This document shows, piece by piece, positions 1 through 6,218 of a stretch of 11,607 nucleotides of DNA. The notes below the pieces were generated by a model. It saw nothing but the letters and a program-made list of their open reading frames with translations, made no database searches and was not told the origin of the DNA. The stretch is from DSAD01 sp036825155. GTDB lineage: Bacteria; Desulfobacterota; Desulfomonilia; UBA1062. The translations under genes were made by a program, and so were the position numbers. The stretch lies in the NCBI GenBank assembly GCA_036825155.1, contig DAISYU010000101.1, positions 1-11,607 of the forward strand, given 5' to 3'. The number at the start of each line of letters is the position of its first letter. The stretch's first letter is position 1.

Positions 1-279
1 CGCAATGACTGCATTTTGCAATGGTCTGACATTAATAAAGGTTACTTCCATTAATAAAAGCAGGCAAAGCCAGCTGAGGGTTGCTCGCAATGACAACATT
101 CATTTTGTGCAAAGGTCTCATGACGTGAGAACAGGTCTGATTCCAACTCGTCGGTATCATACCGGTTGCACGATGTGCCCTTCCCTTCTCCACGGTTCCT
201 CTTAATTTATACATAATCATCGTTATTACAGTGAAGCGTGCACCTGTGGAATGTATTATAAACACAAGGAGGTACAAGA
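1..279. repeat. Gene-free leader with relics of a GCAATGAC-type repeat
   Basis: I see no convincing gene here. The window opens on CGCAATGAC (1-9), and TTGCTCGCAATGAC recurs at 81-94; both match the right end of the fuller palindromic element at 2908-2996. The stretches after each copy (about 10-30 and 95-123) are also loosely alike, sharing a CATTTTG...CAA(A/T)GGTCT pattern, so this looks like an imperfect direct repeat of about 30-40 bases spaced about 85 bases apart. The last 80 bases are AT-richer and should hold the promoter of the 280 gene, but no -35/-10 pair stands out. Confidence 0.5.
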
Positions 280-825
280 ATGACAAACTCACAGATGAAG
301 GTTGGAGACACTGCCCCTGACTTCAAATACATAACCCCCTGGGATAATGAAAAAGGATTCTATGAATCAGCGGGCAAAAAGCCTGCTGTACTGGTTTTTC
401 TCCGTTACCTCGGGTGTCCGATCTGCCAGATCGATATGGCCAATCTAAAGCGTGAGATCGACCTGGTAAAAAAGAAAGGTGCATCACTCTTTGTTATCAT
501 ACAAAGTTCTCCCGATACCGTTGCTTCTTCCACGACAAAAGAAGACTGGCCGTTTACCATCATCTGCGACCCCCAGAGGTCAATTTACCAACTCTATCGG
601 GTGAGCCCCGGCAATATTCTCAAGTACATACATCCTGCGGGACTCATAGCTGCAGTCGCTGCAACATTCAAGGGATACAGGCACGGGAAGTTCGAGGGCA
701 GGGAAACACAGCTCCCTGCTGTTTTTGTAGTGGGCGGTGATAAGGTTCTGAAATTTGTCCACTATGGAAAACACATTGCAGATGTTCCTTCGACGGAAAC
801 GTTCATGAAAGATCTGCCTGCATGA
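280..825 (+). CDS. Peroxiredoxin-like (AhpC/TSA-type) thioredoxin-fold protein
   Basis: A 181-residue cytoplasmic protein with no signal peptide. The N-terminus has the VGDTAPDF opening typical of AhpC/TSA and redoxin proteins (residues 8-15). The redox motif follows at the end of the first core strand: FLRYLGCPICQ, with Cys46 and Cys49 forming a CxxC pair. In classical peroxiredoxins this position reads PxxxTxxC with one peroxidatic Cys, so this belongs to the CxxC 'peroxiredoxin-like' branch; a third Cys is at 96. Likely role: thiol-dependent peroxide reduction or disulfide exchange; the substrate is unknown. The start is well supported by AAGGAGGT at 266-273, six bases before ATG. The aldehyde oxidoreductase gene starts 101 bases downstream on the same strand, so the pair may be co-transcribed; a redox-protective role for an oxygen-sensitive enzyme is inference. 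Confidence 0.85.
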   Translation: MTNSQMKVGDTAPDFKYITPWDNEKGFYESAGKKPAVLVFLRYLGCPICQIDMANLKREIDLVKKKGASLFVIIQSSPDTVASSTTKEDWPFTIICDPQRSIYQLYRVSPGNILKYIHPAGLIAAVAATFKGYRHGKFEGRETQLPAVFVVGGDKVLKFVHYGKHIADVPSTETFMKDLPA

Positions 826-926
826 TCATGTCCCTGTGCCGATTCGCAAAGAGATATGAACCTGGCGAACAGGACTCTGAGACTACCATCCATAAAGACT
901 CCCTGTGAGACCGGTGAATAAAACAT

Positions 927-2810
927 ATGGATAAAAAGATATTTCTGAAGGTCCTCATCGTCGATGCAGCAAGCGGATTCTACCGGGTCAAACGCTATGA
1001 GTTGGGCGATTTCTTTGGCCCTGTCGATCTTGGCCTCCACCTTTGTGGCAGGTTCAACAGCCTGAACATTGCAACGGGGCTTCTGGCAGGGTCCATCTTT
1101 CCCGGATCGAACCGCCTCATCTTCACCTCTTTTTCTCCCTGCTGGGGTGGGTTTTTCATCTCTTCAATGGGCGGTGCAGGGCTGGTCTTCGACAACCTGG
1201 GCATCGATATGCTCTCTATCGTGAACCGGTCGTCCGCTCCATCGGTGCTGTACCTGAACAGGATTCATGGAGAGGAAATCCAGGCGGAGGTCCACGCCCT
1301 GGACATATTCAGTACCTGGAAAAGTGGGAGAGGCGGAGTCTATTCCATCATGGATCACATATATGAGAACTTCGGCCACCGCTATGAGGACGAACCCCGA
1401 ATCCTTGCCACAGGCCCTGCCGCCATTGTTACGGATTTCGGATCGATCTGCTCGGCCCCGATCTCCAGGGGAAAGGTCAGTTACGTCGACACCTGGGCGG
1501 GCAGAGGCGGTCTGGGCACAAAGATGCTGAAAGAGCACGGGATTGCAGCCGTGATCTATGGAGGAACCTATATTGACGAAGACTTCCGCGACAGGAAGGT
1601 TGCCGATCAGTGGTTCGAGAACAAGTATAACCAGAAACTTGCCGCCAAGGATTTTGAGGCCACCACCAAGTATCGCTTCGACCCGAAATTCTCCACCGGC
1701 GGAACCTTTGGCGTGAACTATACCACAATCGGCGGCTCAATGCTCTCCTTCAACTATACCAGCATATACCTGGATGAGAGCGAACGGCTGAAAATCCATG
1801 ATTCCTTCATCATCAACCATTATCTCAAGCAGTTCAACGAGGAAACCATAGAGACGAAACAGCAGCGCACCTGTGGCGAGCCGTGTTCGGCGGTGTGCAA
1901 GAAAATGCTCGGCGAATACAAGAAAGACTATGAGCCCTATCAGGCCATGGGGCCGTTGTGCGGCATCTTTGACCAGCGTGCGGCAGAACAGGTCACGCAC
2001 CGCGCCGACATGTACGGATTCGATGCCATATCAGTGGGCGGAGTCCTCTCGTGGTTGATGGAATGCCTGGCGGAAAGACTTCTCAGCCACGATGAACTGG
2101 GCATACCGGATCTCGAACCGGTCTTTTCCCACCATGGGTTCAGAGTCGTTGAAGATTCTCTGAAGAACTCCCAGGTGGCCATGTCTCTTCTCGATGCCAT
2201 TATCGAAAAGAGAGGGATCATCGATCTGAGCGAGGGGGCGCGAAAGTGTGCCCGCCGGATCTCCCGGGAAAAATCAAAGGATATTCTCGACAGGTTCTTG
2301 TATGCGTCCTTTGCCCGCAAAGGGTGGATGGTTCCCAACCAGTACTGGACACCCGGGGTCTTCTCTCCCATGTCGATCATGGGCAAATACTACATGCACT
2401 ACGGCAAGGAGTTCCTGCCGCCGCGAGAGCTGGGCAGAAAAGACGCACAGCGTTTCCAGGCAGAACTGACCATGGACAATCTCGGCATATGCCGGTTCCA
2501 CAGGGCATGGGCCGAGGACATGATCCCTGAAATCGTCGAATCACTCTATGGATTGAAGAAACAGTTCCTGGCAAACAATGCCATGACCGCCAGCCGCATC
2601 TCGAGCAGGAACGCATCGATCTTCTGGGAGAGCGAGCGTGTCATGGATTTCATCCATCTGTTCCTCAAGCGCAAACACGATGTGGACGGAGTACAGGACC
2701 GCGAGCTGCTCGAATGGATCGACCGGTTTGATAAAGACAAGCACGGTGCCGCTTTAGACTTCTGGTACGAGATCCACAAGGGGATATCCGAATCGCTGAG
2801 GGAATTCTGA
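927..2810 (+). CDS. Aldehyde ferredoxin oxidoreductase family protein, tungsten/molybdenum bis-pterin enzyme
   Basis: A 627-residue protein in the usual length range of the AOR family. These oxygen-sensitive cytoplasmic enzymes oxidise aldehydes (or, in relatives, other carbonyl or aryl substrates) with ferredoxin-type acceptors. Visible marks: an N-terminal domain with FPGSNR near residue 80 and a GG-rich stretch; a cluster motif Cys316-x3-Cys320-x3-Cys324 with its fourth ligand Cys522; and both pterin-binding motifs, DMYGFD (361-366) and DNLGIC (517-522), matching the family DxxGL(D/C) pattern. The Cys spacing is CX3CX3C instead of the CX2CX3C of the characterised Pyrococcus enzyme, and the first 70 residues are atypical, so this is a divergent subfamily and the substrate cannot be assigned. 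An in-frame stop at 915-917 makes ATG 927 the earliest ATG start, but no clear Shine-Dalgarno precedes it. No dedicated ferredoxin-like partner is adjacent. Confidence 0.85.
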   Translation: MDKKIFLKVLIVDAASGFYRVKRYELGDFFGPVDLGLHLCGRFNSLNIATGLLAGSIFPGSNRLIFTSFSPCWGGFFISSMGGAGLVFDNLGIDMLSIVNRSSAPSVLYLNRIHGEEIQAEVHALDIFSTWKSGRGGVYSIMDHIYENFGHRYEDEPRILATGPAAIVTDFGSICSAPISRGKVSYVDTWAGRGGLGTKMLKEHGIAAVIYGGTYIDEDFRDRKVADQWFENKYNQKLAAKDFEATTKYRFDPKFSTGGTFGVNYTTIGGSMLSFNYTSIYLDESERLKIHDSFIINHYLKQFNEETIETKQQRTCGEPCSAVCKKMLGEYKKDYEPYQAMGPLCGIFDQRAAEQVTHRADMYGFDAISVGGVLSWLMECLAERLLSHDELGIPDLEPVFSHHGFRVVEDSLKNSQVAMSLLDAIIEKRGIIDLSEGARKCARRISREKSKDILDRFLYASFARKGWMVPNQYWTPGVFSPMSIMGKYYMHYGKEFLPPRELGRKDAQRFQAELTMDNLGICRFHRAWAEDMIPEIVESLYGLKKQFLANNAMTASRISSRNASIFWESERVMDFIHLFLKRKHDVDGVQDRELLEWIDRFDKDKHGAALDFWYEIHKGISESLREF

Positions 2811-2907
2811 GAGGCCCATAGTAGCATACGCTTCATAAGCTTTGCAGGTATGTGTATCCGTCTCCCGAATTGTGTCTTTTCTTTGTTCTCATTACTCCAT
2901 CAATCCT

Positions 2908-2996
2908 GTCATCGCGAGGAATCCGCCGCGGCGGATGACGAAGCGATCTCAATCTGCCTGTATTTGTTTAGATTGCTTCGCTATGCTCGCAATGAC
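2908..2996. repeat. REP-like palindromic intergenic element (GTCATCGCGAG ... CTCGCAATGAC)
   Basis: The left end GTCATCGCGAGG and the right end GCTCGCAATGAC are inverted copies of each other, and the inner segments CGAAGCGATCT and AGATTGCTTCG also pair, giving a long imperfect hairpin over 89 bases. A perfect 16-base palindrome ATCCGCCGCGGCGGAT (2921-2936) lies inside the left arm. I recall this class as dispersed multicopy intergenic elements in many deltaproteobacterial and other genomes. It may end transcripts or stabilise the AOR mRNA 3' end, but there is no U-tract typical of an intrinsic terminator. Confidence 0.8.
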
Positions 2997-3028
2997 GAAC
3001 ATGGTGGTTATGCAAAGACTTTCTTCTT

Positions 3029-3056
3029 ATTCTGGATTCTGAATTCTGGATACTGA
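3029..3056. repeat. Two-copy 14-base tandem repeat
   Basis: ATTCTGGATTCTGA (3029-3042) is followed directly by ATTCTGGATACTGA (3043-3056), 13 of 14 bases identical. It sits between the palindromic element and the assembly gap and codes for nothing recognisable. Confidence 0.75.
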
Positions 3057-3126
3057 ATGCTGTTTTTATAAAAAGTTCCTGCTCCCCAAGTCCCGATTAG
3101 TTTTTCAGGTCTTCCCTTCTGCCTTC

Positions 3127-3226
3127 NNNNNNNNNNNNNNNNNNNNNNNNNNNNNNNNNNNNNNNNNNNNNNNNNNNNNNNNNNNNNNNNNNNNNNNNNN
3201 NNNNNNNNNNNNNNNNNNNNNNNNNN
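3127..3226. other. Assembly gap (100 Ns)
   Basis: Exactly 100 Ns, the conventional size for a gap of unknown length. The two flanks show no shared sequence, unlike the gap at 8835-8934, so real sequence is probably missing here. Nearby dispersed repeats are a plausible cause of the break. Confidence 0.95.
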
Positions 3227-3266
3227 GAATATGGTATAGTATTTTATATTCTTTTTTGGAGAAGCA

Positions 3267-3488
3267 ATGCTCAGGAGGCCCGATCTCATCAATAAGCTTA
3301 ATGATGACATTGCCCTGCATCAGGGAAAACTCACTCATGCTCAGGCGATGAAAATATTTGTATCCCTTTGGGAAGAAGGCGTATCATTGGGTGTGCTCCC
3401 GCCCAAAGATCACCTGGAAGGCATTGACACAGACATCCGTCTGGCAAAGGTGCTGAATTCATGTTTGAAAAAATCCTTGCCGGGCTAG
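3267..3488 (+). CDS. Small conserved-type protein paired with a nucleotidyltransferase (possible antitoxin partner)
   Basis: A 73-residue, soluble, mostly helical-looking protein with no membrane segment. The C-terminal part carries an LPP-x3-LEGIDTDIRLAKVLN stretch that I recall from short proteins encoded immediately upstream of AbiEii/DUF6036-like nucleotidyltransferases; this recollection has not been checked by a search. The start is supported by GGAGAAG at 3258-3264 just before ATG. Its last 28 bases overlap the start of the nucleotidyltransferase, which implies translational coupling and joint function. Whether it is an antitoxin, an adaptor or a catalytic subunit cannot be told from sequence; no DNA-binding motif is evident. 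The promoter is probably partly hidden in the adjacent gap. Confidence 0.7.
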   Translation: MLRRPDLINKLNDDIALHQGKLTHAQAMKIFVSLWEEGVSLGVLPPKDHLEGIDTDIRLAKVLNSCLKKSLPG

Positions 3489-4015
3489 GAACAGTTCTTC
3501 AGGATCATAAAATCCCCTATATGATCATCGGTGGGCAGGCTGTACTACTCTATGGCGAACCGAGGTTAACCAGAGATATCGACATCACTCTTGGAGTGGA
3601 TGTCGACCACCTTGAGGAACTGCTCGGTATTATAGAAAAACTGTCTCTAAAACCTCTCCCACAGGATATTCAGCAATTTGTGCGGCAGACTATGGTGCTG
3701 CCGTGTTTGCACGAAGAGACAGGTATCAGGGTGGACTTCATCTTTTCATATTCCCCATACGAGACTCAGGCTATCCAAAGAGCAAAGAAAATAATGATTA
3801 GAAATATCGAGGTTTGTTTTGCCTCGGTCGAGGACCTGATTATCCACAAAATCTTTGCAGGCCGCCCTCGCGACCTCGAGGATGTGAGGTCTATCCTGGT
3901 GAGAAACCCTGATATTGATATAGATTACATTGCTGACTGGCTTGAACAGTTTGATGCTTCATCGGAAGAAAACAATTTTCTAAATAGTTTTGGTTCTATT
4001 ATTTCAGATGCTTAG
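3461..4015 (+). CDS. Nucleotidyltransferase of AbiEii/DUF6036 (Pol-beta fold) type
   Basis: A 184-residue protein with the hallmarks of a minimal Pol-beta-fold nucleotidyltransferase: GGQA at 24-27, the metal-binding pair Asp39-x-Asp41 (RDIDI), a third acidic residue Asp92 in RVDFIF, then Lys130 and the AGRPRDLEDV segment (133-142) typical of AbiEii-like and related enzymes. All expected catalytic acids are present, so it should be active in transferring a nucleotide to RNA, protein or another acceptor. It is shorter than full AbiEii toxins (about 300 residues). AAAGGTG (3446-3452) serves as ribosome binding site inside the preceding gene. The overlap with the 73-residue gene and the position between repeats fit a mobile toxin-antitoxin or defence module; that role is inference. 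A housekeeping NTase role is possible but less likely. Confidence 0.8.
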   Translation: MFEKILAGLGTVLQDHKIPYMIIGGQAVLLYGEPRLTRDIDITLGVDVDHLEELLGIIEKLSLKPLPQDIQQFVRQTMVLPCLHEETGIRVDFIFSYSPYETQAIQRAKKIMIRNIEVCFASVEDLIIHKIFAGRPRDLEDVRSILVRNPDIDIDYIADWLEQFDASSEENNFLNSFGSIISDA

Positions 4016-4029
4016 ATGATTATACCTGA

Positions 4030-4074
4030 TCATTCCTGCATAGGCGGGCTTGTCCTATAAGTAGGAAATCCAGG
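4030..4074. repeat. Degenerate GTCATTCC...GGAATCCAGG-type repeat
   Basis: TCATTCCTGCATAGGCGGG at the left end and GGAAATCCAGG at the right end resemble the two ends of the better preserved element at 4237-4264, with about 15 extra bases between. It is read as a decayed or interrupted copy of that family. Confidence 0.5.
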
Positions 4075-4104
4075 TTCTTTTCAAGCCTTTCTACAAGGTA
4101 TTTC

Positions 4105-4136
4105 TTTCTCCAATCGCCGTCTCCCGATTGGAGAAA
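4105..4136. repeat. Perfect 12-base-pair inverted repeat with 8-base loop
   Basis: TTTCTCCAATCG (4105-4116) and its exact reverse complement CGATTGGAGAAA (4125-4136) flank the loop CCGTCTCC. It would fold into a strong hairpin on either strand. Neither strand has a following T-run, so it does not look like a standard intrinsic terminator, although its place downstream of the nucleotidyltransferase would suit one. It could also be an end of a small mobile element. Confidence 0.7.
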
Positions 4137-4190
4137 AGGTTTATAATCTCTACGATCTCAGCACTCTGCGGTGCGATTCTTCAATTGTTT

Positions 4191-4264
4191 CTGGGTCCCC
4201 GCCTACGCGGGGACGACTGGGAAAAAGGGAACAAAGGTCATTCCCGTGCAGATGGGAATCCAGG
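4191..4264. repeat. Paired hairpins of the GTCATTCCCG / GGGGACGA dispersed repeat family
   Basis: Two hairpins in tandem. GTCCCCGC-CTAC-GCGGGGAC (4195-4214) has a perfect 8-base-pair stem. ATTCCC (4240-4245) pairs with GGGAAT (4254-4259) inside GTCATTCCC...GGGAATCCAGG (4237-4264). CTGGGTCCCC and GGGAATCCAGG are the opposite ends of the well-known 'GTCATTCCCGCGAAGGCGGGAATCCAG'-like intergenic repeats, named here from memory. Their facing arrangement suggests two elements inserted side by side. Confidence 0.7.
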
Positions 4265-4287
4265 TCTCTTTAGTCTTTGTTTTTCCT

Positions 4288-4315
4288 AGCGCCCAGTGCC
4301 CAGCGCCTAGCGCCT
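4288..4315. repeat. 7-base tandem repeat, four units
   Basis: AGCGCCC-AGTGCCC-AGCGCCT-AGCGCCT, consensus AGYGCCY, repeated four times without spacers. It ends 32 bases from the stop of the VOC gene and could be a variable-number locus. Confidence 0.75.
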
Positions 4316-4347
4316 CATACAATCTTGAGCCCCAAGTCTTGCTTTTT

Positions 4348-4956
4348 TTACATCGAAATCGACCTGATCCCCAGACGCTTCTCCAGGTGTGCGAGGCCGC
4401 GGTAGAGCAGAGATGGCGGTTCGAAGACCATGCCGAGTATGCTCCAGCAGATAAATTCCATGATGAGACCGGATTCCTTCACCGTATCCATGTACGTAAA
4501 TCTGGTCCGCACCGGCCAGACACCCATATCACCCTTGACCCACACCGGGCAGCCTGCCTGGGAGAGTACGGATGACCAGATATCCACGTCATTCACCAGG
4601 AACCCCATGTGCTGCACCACCGGTCTGCCGCTATCGAGACACTGCCTGTAGAAGTCGGATCCATTGCCGGGCTCTAAAAGCTCGATCTCATAGCCCTGGT
4701 AGTGGGCAAGACCCATCTTGCCTGCAAACGATTTATCCTCGCCACGTTCTTTCCAGATATCCACACTGCCGTCCACAATGAAGAAGGGACCAAGACCTTT
4801 GGCCTCGAGCTCATCAGCCGCCTTTTCCACATCAGGGACCACGAGGCCCAGCTGGTGGATTGGCGGCAGAGCGAACCTGGCCCTGAAGTCTTTGCCGATA
4901 TCCTCCACAGCGGCCCGGAAATCCTGTGCCTCTAACAGTTCATCAAAGAAAATCAT
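4348..4956 (-). CDS. VOC-superfamily (glyoxalase/epimerase-like) metalloenzyme
   Basis: A 202-residue protein made of two beta-alpha-beta-beta-beta modules. The four metal ligands expected for vicinal-oxygen-chelate enzymes are in place: His34 (PPIHQLGLVVPDV), Glu92 (GYEIELLEP), His116 (VQHMGFLVNDV) and Glu167 (LIMEFICW). The layout resembles methylmalonyl-CoA epimerases and glyoxalases, which act through an enediolate or enolate; the exact substrate is not readable. About 30 residues precede the first module and 35 follow the last ligand, slightly longer than minimal VOC proteins. It is the last gene of the operon, 46 bases after the alcohol dehydrogenase, with a strong AAGGAGG ribosome site. 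With its ThDP and dehydrogenase neighbours, a job on a hydroxy-carbonyl or 2-hydroxyacyl intermediate is a reasonable inference. Confidence 0.85.
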   Translation of the reverse strand: MIFFDELLEAQDFRAAVEDIGKDFRARFALPPIHQLGLVVPDVEKAADELEAKGLGPFFIVDGSVDIWKERGEDKSFAGKMGLAHYQGYEIELLEPGNGSDFYRQCLDSGRPVVQHMGFLVNDVDIWSSVLSQAGCPVWVKGDMGVWPVRTRFTYMDTVKESGLIMEFICWSILGMVFEPPSLLYRGLAHLEKRLGIRSISM

Positions 4957-4970
4957 GATTCCTCCTTATC

Positions 4971-4984
4971 GCGCCTGAAGGCGC
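4971..4984 (-). other. Intercistronic hairpin GCGCC-TTCA-GGCGC
   Basis: In the 46-base gap between the alcohol dehydrogenase stop and the VOC ribosome site the transcript can fold a 5-base-pair GC stem with a TTCA loop. No T-run follows, so it should not terminate; it may affect mRNA stability or the relative expression of the last gene. Functional meaning is uncertain. Confidence 0.4.
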
Positions 4985-5002
4985 TCCCACAGTGTTATAT
5001 TT

Positions 5003-6214
5003 TCAGAACCTGATGGCTGTTTTGAGAGCCTGGTGACGTGTCTTGTTCATGTTCGTGTCGATGAGTTCTTTGTAATTCTCGATGGGGAACGTATGGGTGA
5101 GCATGTCTTCCACATGGACCTTCTTCTTGTCCAGGAGTTCAATGGCAATGTCAAAGGCATGCTTTGGCCCGCTGTCGGTTTCGTGGTACCCGTAGCCGTA
5201 GCAGCCCTTTACAGTCAGGAGCTTGAGCCACACAGGCGTCGGGTCGAAGGTTATCTTGTTGCCGATGCCCACGAGGCTCATGGTGCCATCGCCTTTTGTA
5301 ACGATCAGCGCCTTCTGCACTGTAGGGGAATGGCCCACGGTATCGAACACCCTGTCGAACCCGCCCTGGACGATGCGTTCACCGAGCATGGGCTTGTAGG
5401 CCTTTGCACCGGCAATCTTTTCCGCAGCATCGATAAGGTTGCCGCTGACCACATGATCGGCGCCCGATCTCTTCACGAATTCGGCAGCGAATGCGCCCGG
5501 CTCGGCAACCGTAATGGAGCAGCCGATGTCAAGACCCCGGATGGCCTTGACGATCATGCTCCCGATCACTCCTCCGCCGATCACCAGTACCTGTTCGTTG
5601 TCTTTCGGCCTGTTGTCGAGCACGGCCTGAAGACCGACCGACAGCGGCTCGACAAGGGATGCCGACTCATTGCTCACACCATGGGGCACCTTATAGACCT
5701 GGGACTTGTGCACCACCATGTATTCTGCGAACCCCCCGCCGACATCCTTGCAGATGCCGGTAAACATGCCGGGGGCAAATGCGCCTTCAGCATAATTTTC
5801 GCAGCAGCCGGGGCGTCCCGCTGCACAGGACGGACACTCCGGCGAGATGCCCCTGACCGCGCAGGTCAGCCCGGGATTCACCGTCACCCTATCGCCTTTT
5901 GTGAGGCCTTCAACCCGGCTCCCTGCCTCGACCACCTCGGCATACACCTCGTGTCCGAAGATGCAGGGGAATGAGGTGAAAGGAGATGCCATGGGCGAAT
6001 CTTTTACCTGGATAAGATTCAGATCACTTCCGCAGAAGCCGCAGAGCTTTACCTTGAGCTTGACCCAGTCCTGGTCTACAAGCTGGGGTTCGGCAACGTC
6101 TGCAAGCTTCACCGTGGCAAAGGGGCCGTCATAATAATTCTTCCTGTTCATCCTGCCCAGCACCTGGAGCACCAGATAGCCGGGTACCGTTATGTTGAAC
6201 ATGAGCGCTTTCAT
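5003..6214 (-). CDS. Zinc-dependent medium-chain alcohol dehydrogenase with enlarged N-terminus
   Basis: A 403-residue MDR-family dehydrogenase. Catalytic zinc ligands are visible: Cys61 (CGFCGSD), His88-Glu89 (GHE) and Glu189 (VEPLSVGL). A structural-zinc lobe is present but altered: Cys118, Cys127, Cys130 and Cys138, with the first Cys eight residues upstream instead of two. The Rossmann motif is GGGVIG (213-218), and an acidic Glu in the following strand end (VAEPG) points to NAD(H). Between the opening MKALMFN and the first catalytic strand lie about 20 more residues than in typical ADHs. It probably interconverts a secondary or hydroxy-acyl alcohol and its ketone. The gene starts 4 bases after the ThDP gene stop, with its GGAG ribosome site at that gene's end, so the two are translationally coupled and likely share a pathway step. 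Confidence 0.88.
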   Translation of the reverse strand: MKALMFNITVPGYLVLQVLGRMNRKNYYDGPFATVKLADVAEPQLVDQDWVKLKVKLCGFCGSDLNLIQVKDSPMASPFTSFPCIFGHEVYAEVVEAGSRVEGLTKGDRVTVNPGLTCAVRGISPECPSCAAGRPGCCENYAEGAFAPGMFTGICKDVGGGFAEYMVVHKSQVYKVPHGVSNESASLVEPLSVGLQAVLDNRPKDNEQVLVIGGGVIGSMIVKAIRGLDIGCSITVAEPGAFAAEFVKRSGADHVVSGNLIDAAEKIAGAKAYKPMLGERIVQGGFDRVFDTVGHSPTVQKALIVTKGDGTMSLVGIGNKITFDPTPVWLKLLTVKGCYGYGYHETDSGPKHAFDIAIELLDKKKVHVEDMLTHTFPIENYKELIDTNMNKTRHQALKTAIRF

Positions 6215-6218
6215 GGCA

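Larger units (their letters stand above)
2811..3266. other. Repeat-rich intergenic region containing an assembly gap
   Basis: About 455 bases between the AOR stop and the small protein at 3267 contain no supportable gene; the short open frames here cross the repeats and share no family features. Contents are the palindromic element at 2908-2996, a 14-base tandem duplication at 3029-3056, a TTTTTATAAAAA palindrome at 3063-3074 and 100 Ns at 3127-3226. The few bases after the gap include TATAGT at 3234-3239, a possible -10 box for the 3267 gene whose -35 would lie in the gap. Confidence 0.6.
4016..4347. other. Gene-free spacer packed with palindromes and short repeats
   Basis: This 332-base stretch lies between convergent transcription units and has no supportable gene. 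It holds a degenerate repeat at 4030-4074, a strong 12-base-pair hairpin at 4105-4136, a GTCCCCGC hairpin at 4195-4214 and an ATTCCC hairpin at 4240-4259, plus a four-unit 7-base tandem repeat at 4288-4315. Open frames crossing it run through these repeats and are rejected. Confidence 0.65.

Noticed and set aside
856..921. A 21-codon open frame between the redoxin and AOR genes
   Set aside because: No ribosome site and no recognisable sequence; it could be a leader but nothing supports translation.
2842..3056. Two short plus-strand frames downstream of AOR
   Set aside because: They are translations of the REP-like element and the 14-base tandem repeat.
4105..4136. Intrinsic terminator of the nucleotidyltransferase gene
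   Set aside because: The stem is strong but no T-run follows on either strand, so it is listed only as a hairpin.
4030..4315. CRISPR-like array
   Set aside because: The repeats are palindromic, of different families and irregular spacing, with no constant repeat-spacer pattern and no cas genes.
4171..4575. Plus-strand open frame across the repeats and the VOC 3' end
   Set aside because: It starts in palindromic repeats and then runs antisense to the VOC gene.
5033..5974. Long plus-strand open frame opposite the alcohol dehydrogenase
   Set aside because: It is antisense to a gene with intact zinc and Rossmann motifs and shows no family features of its own.
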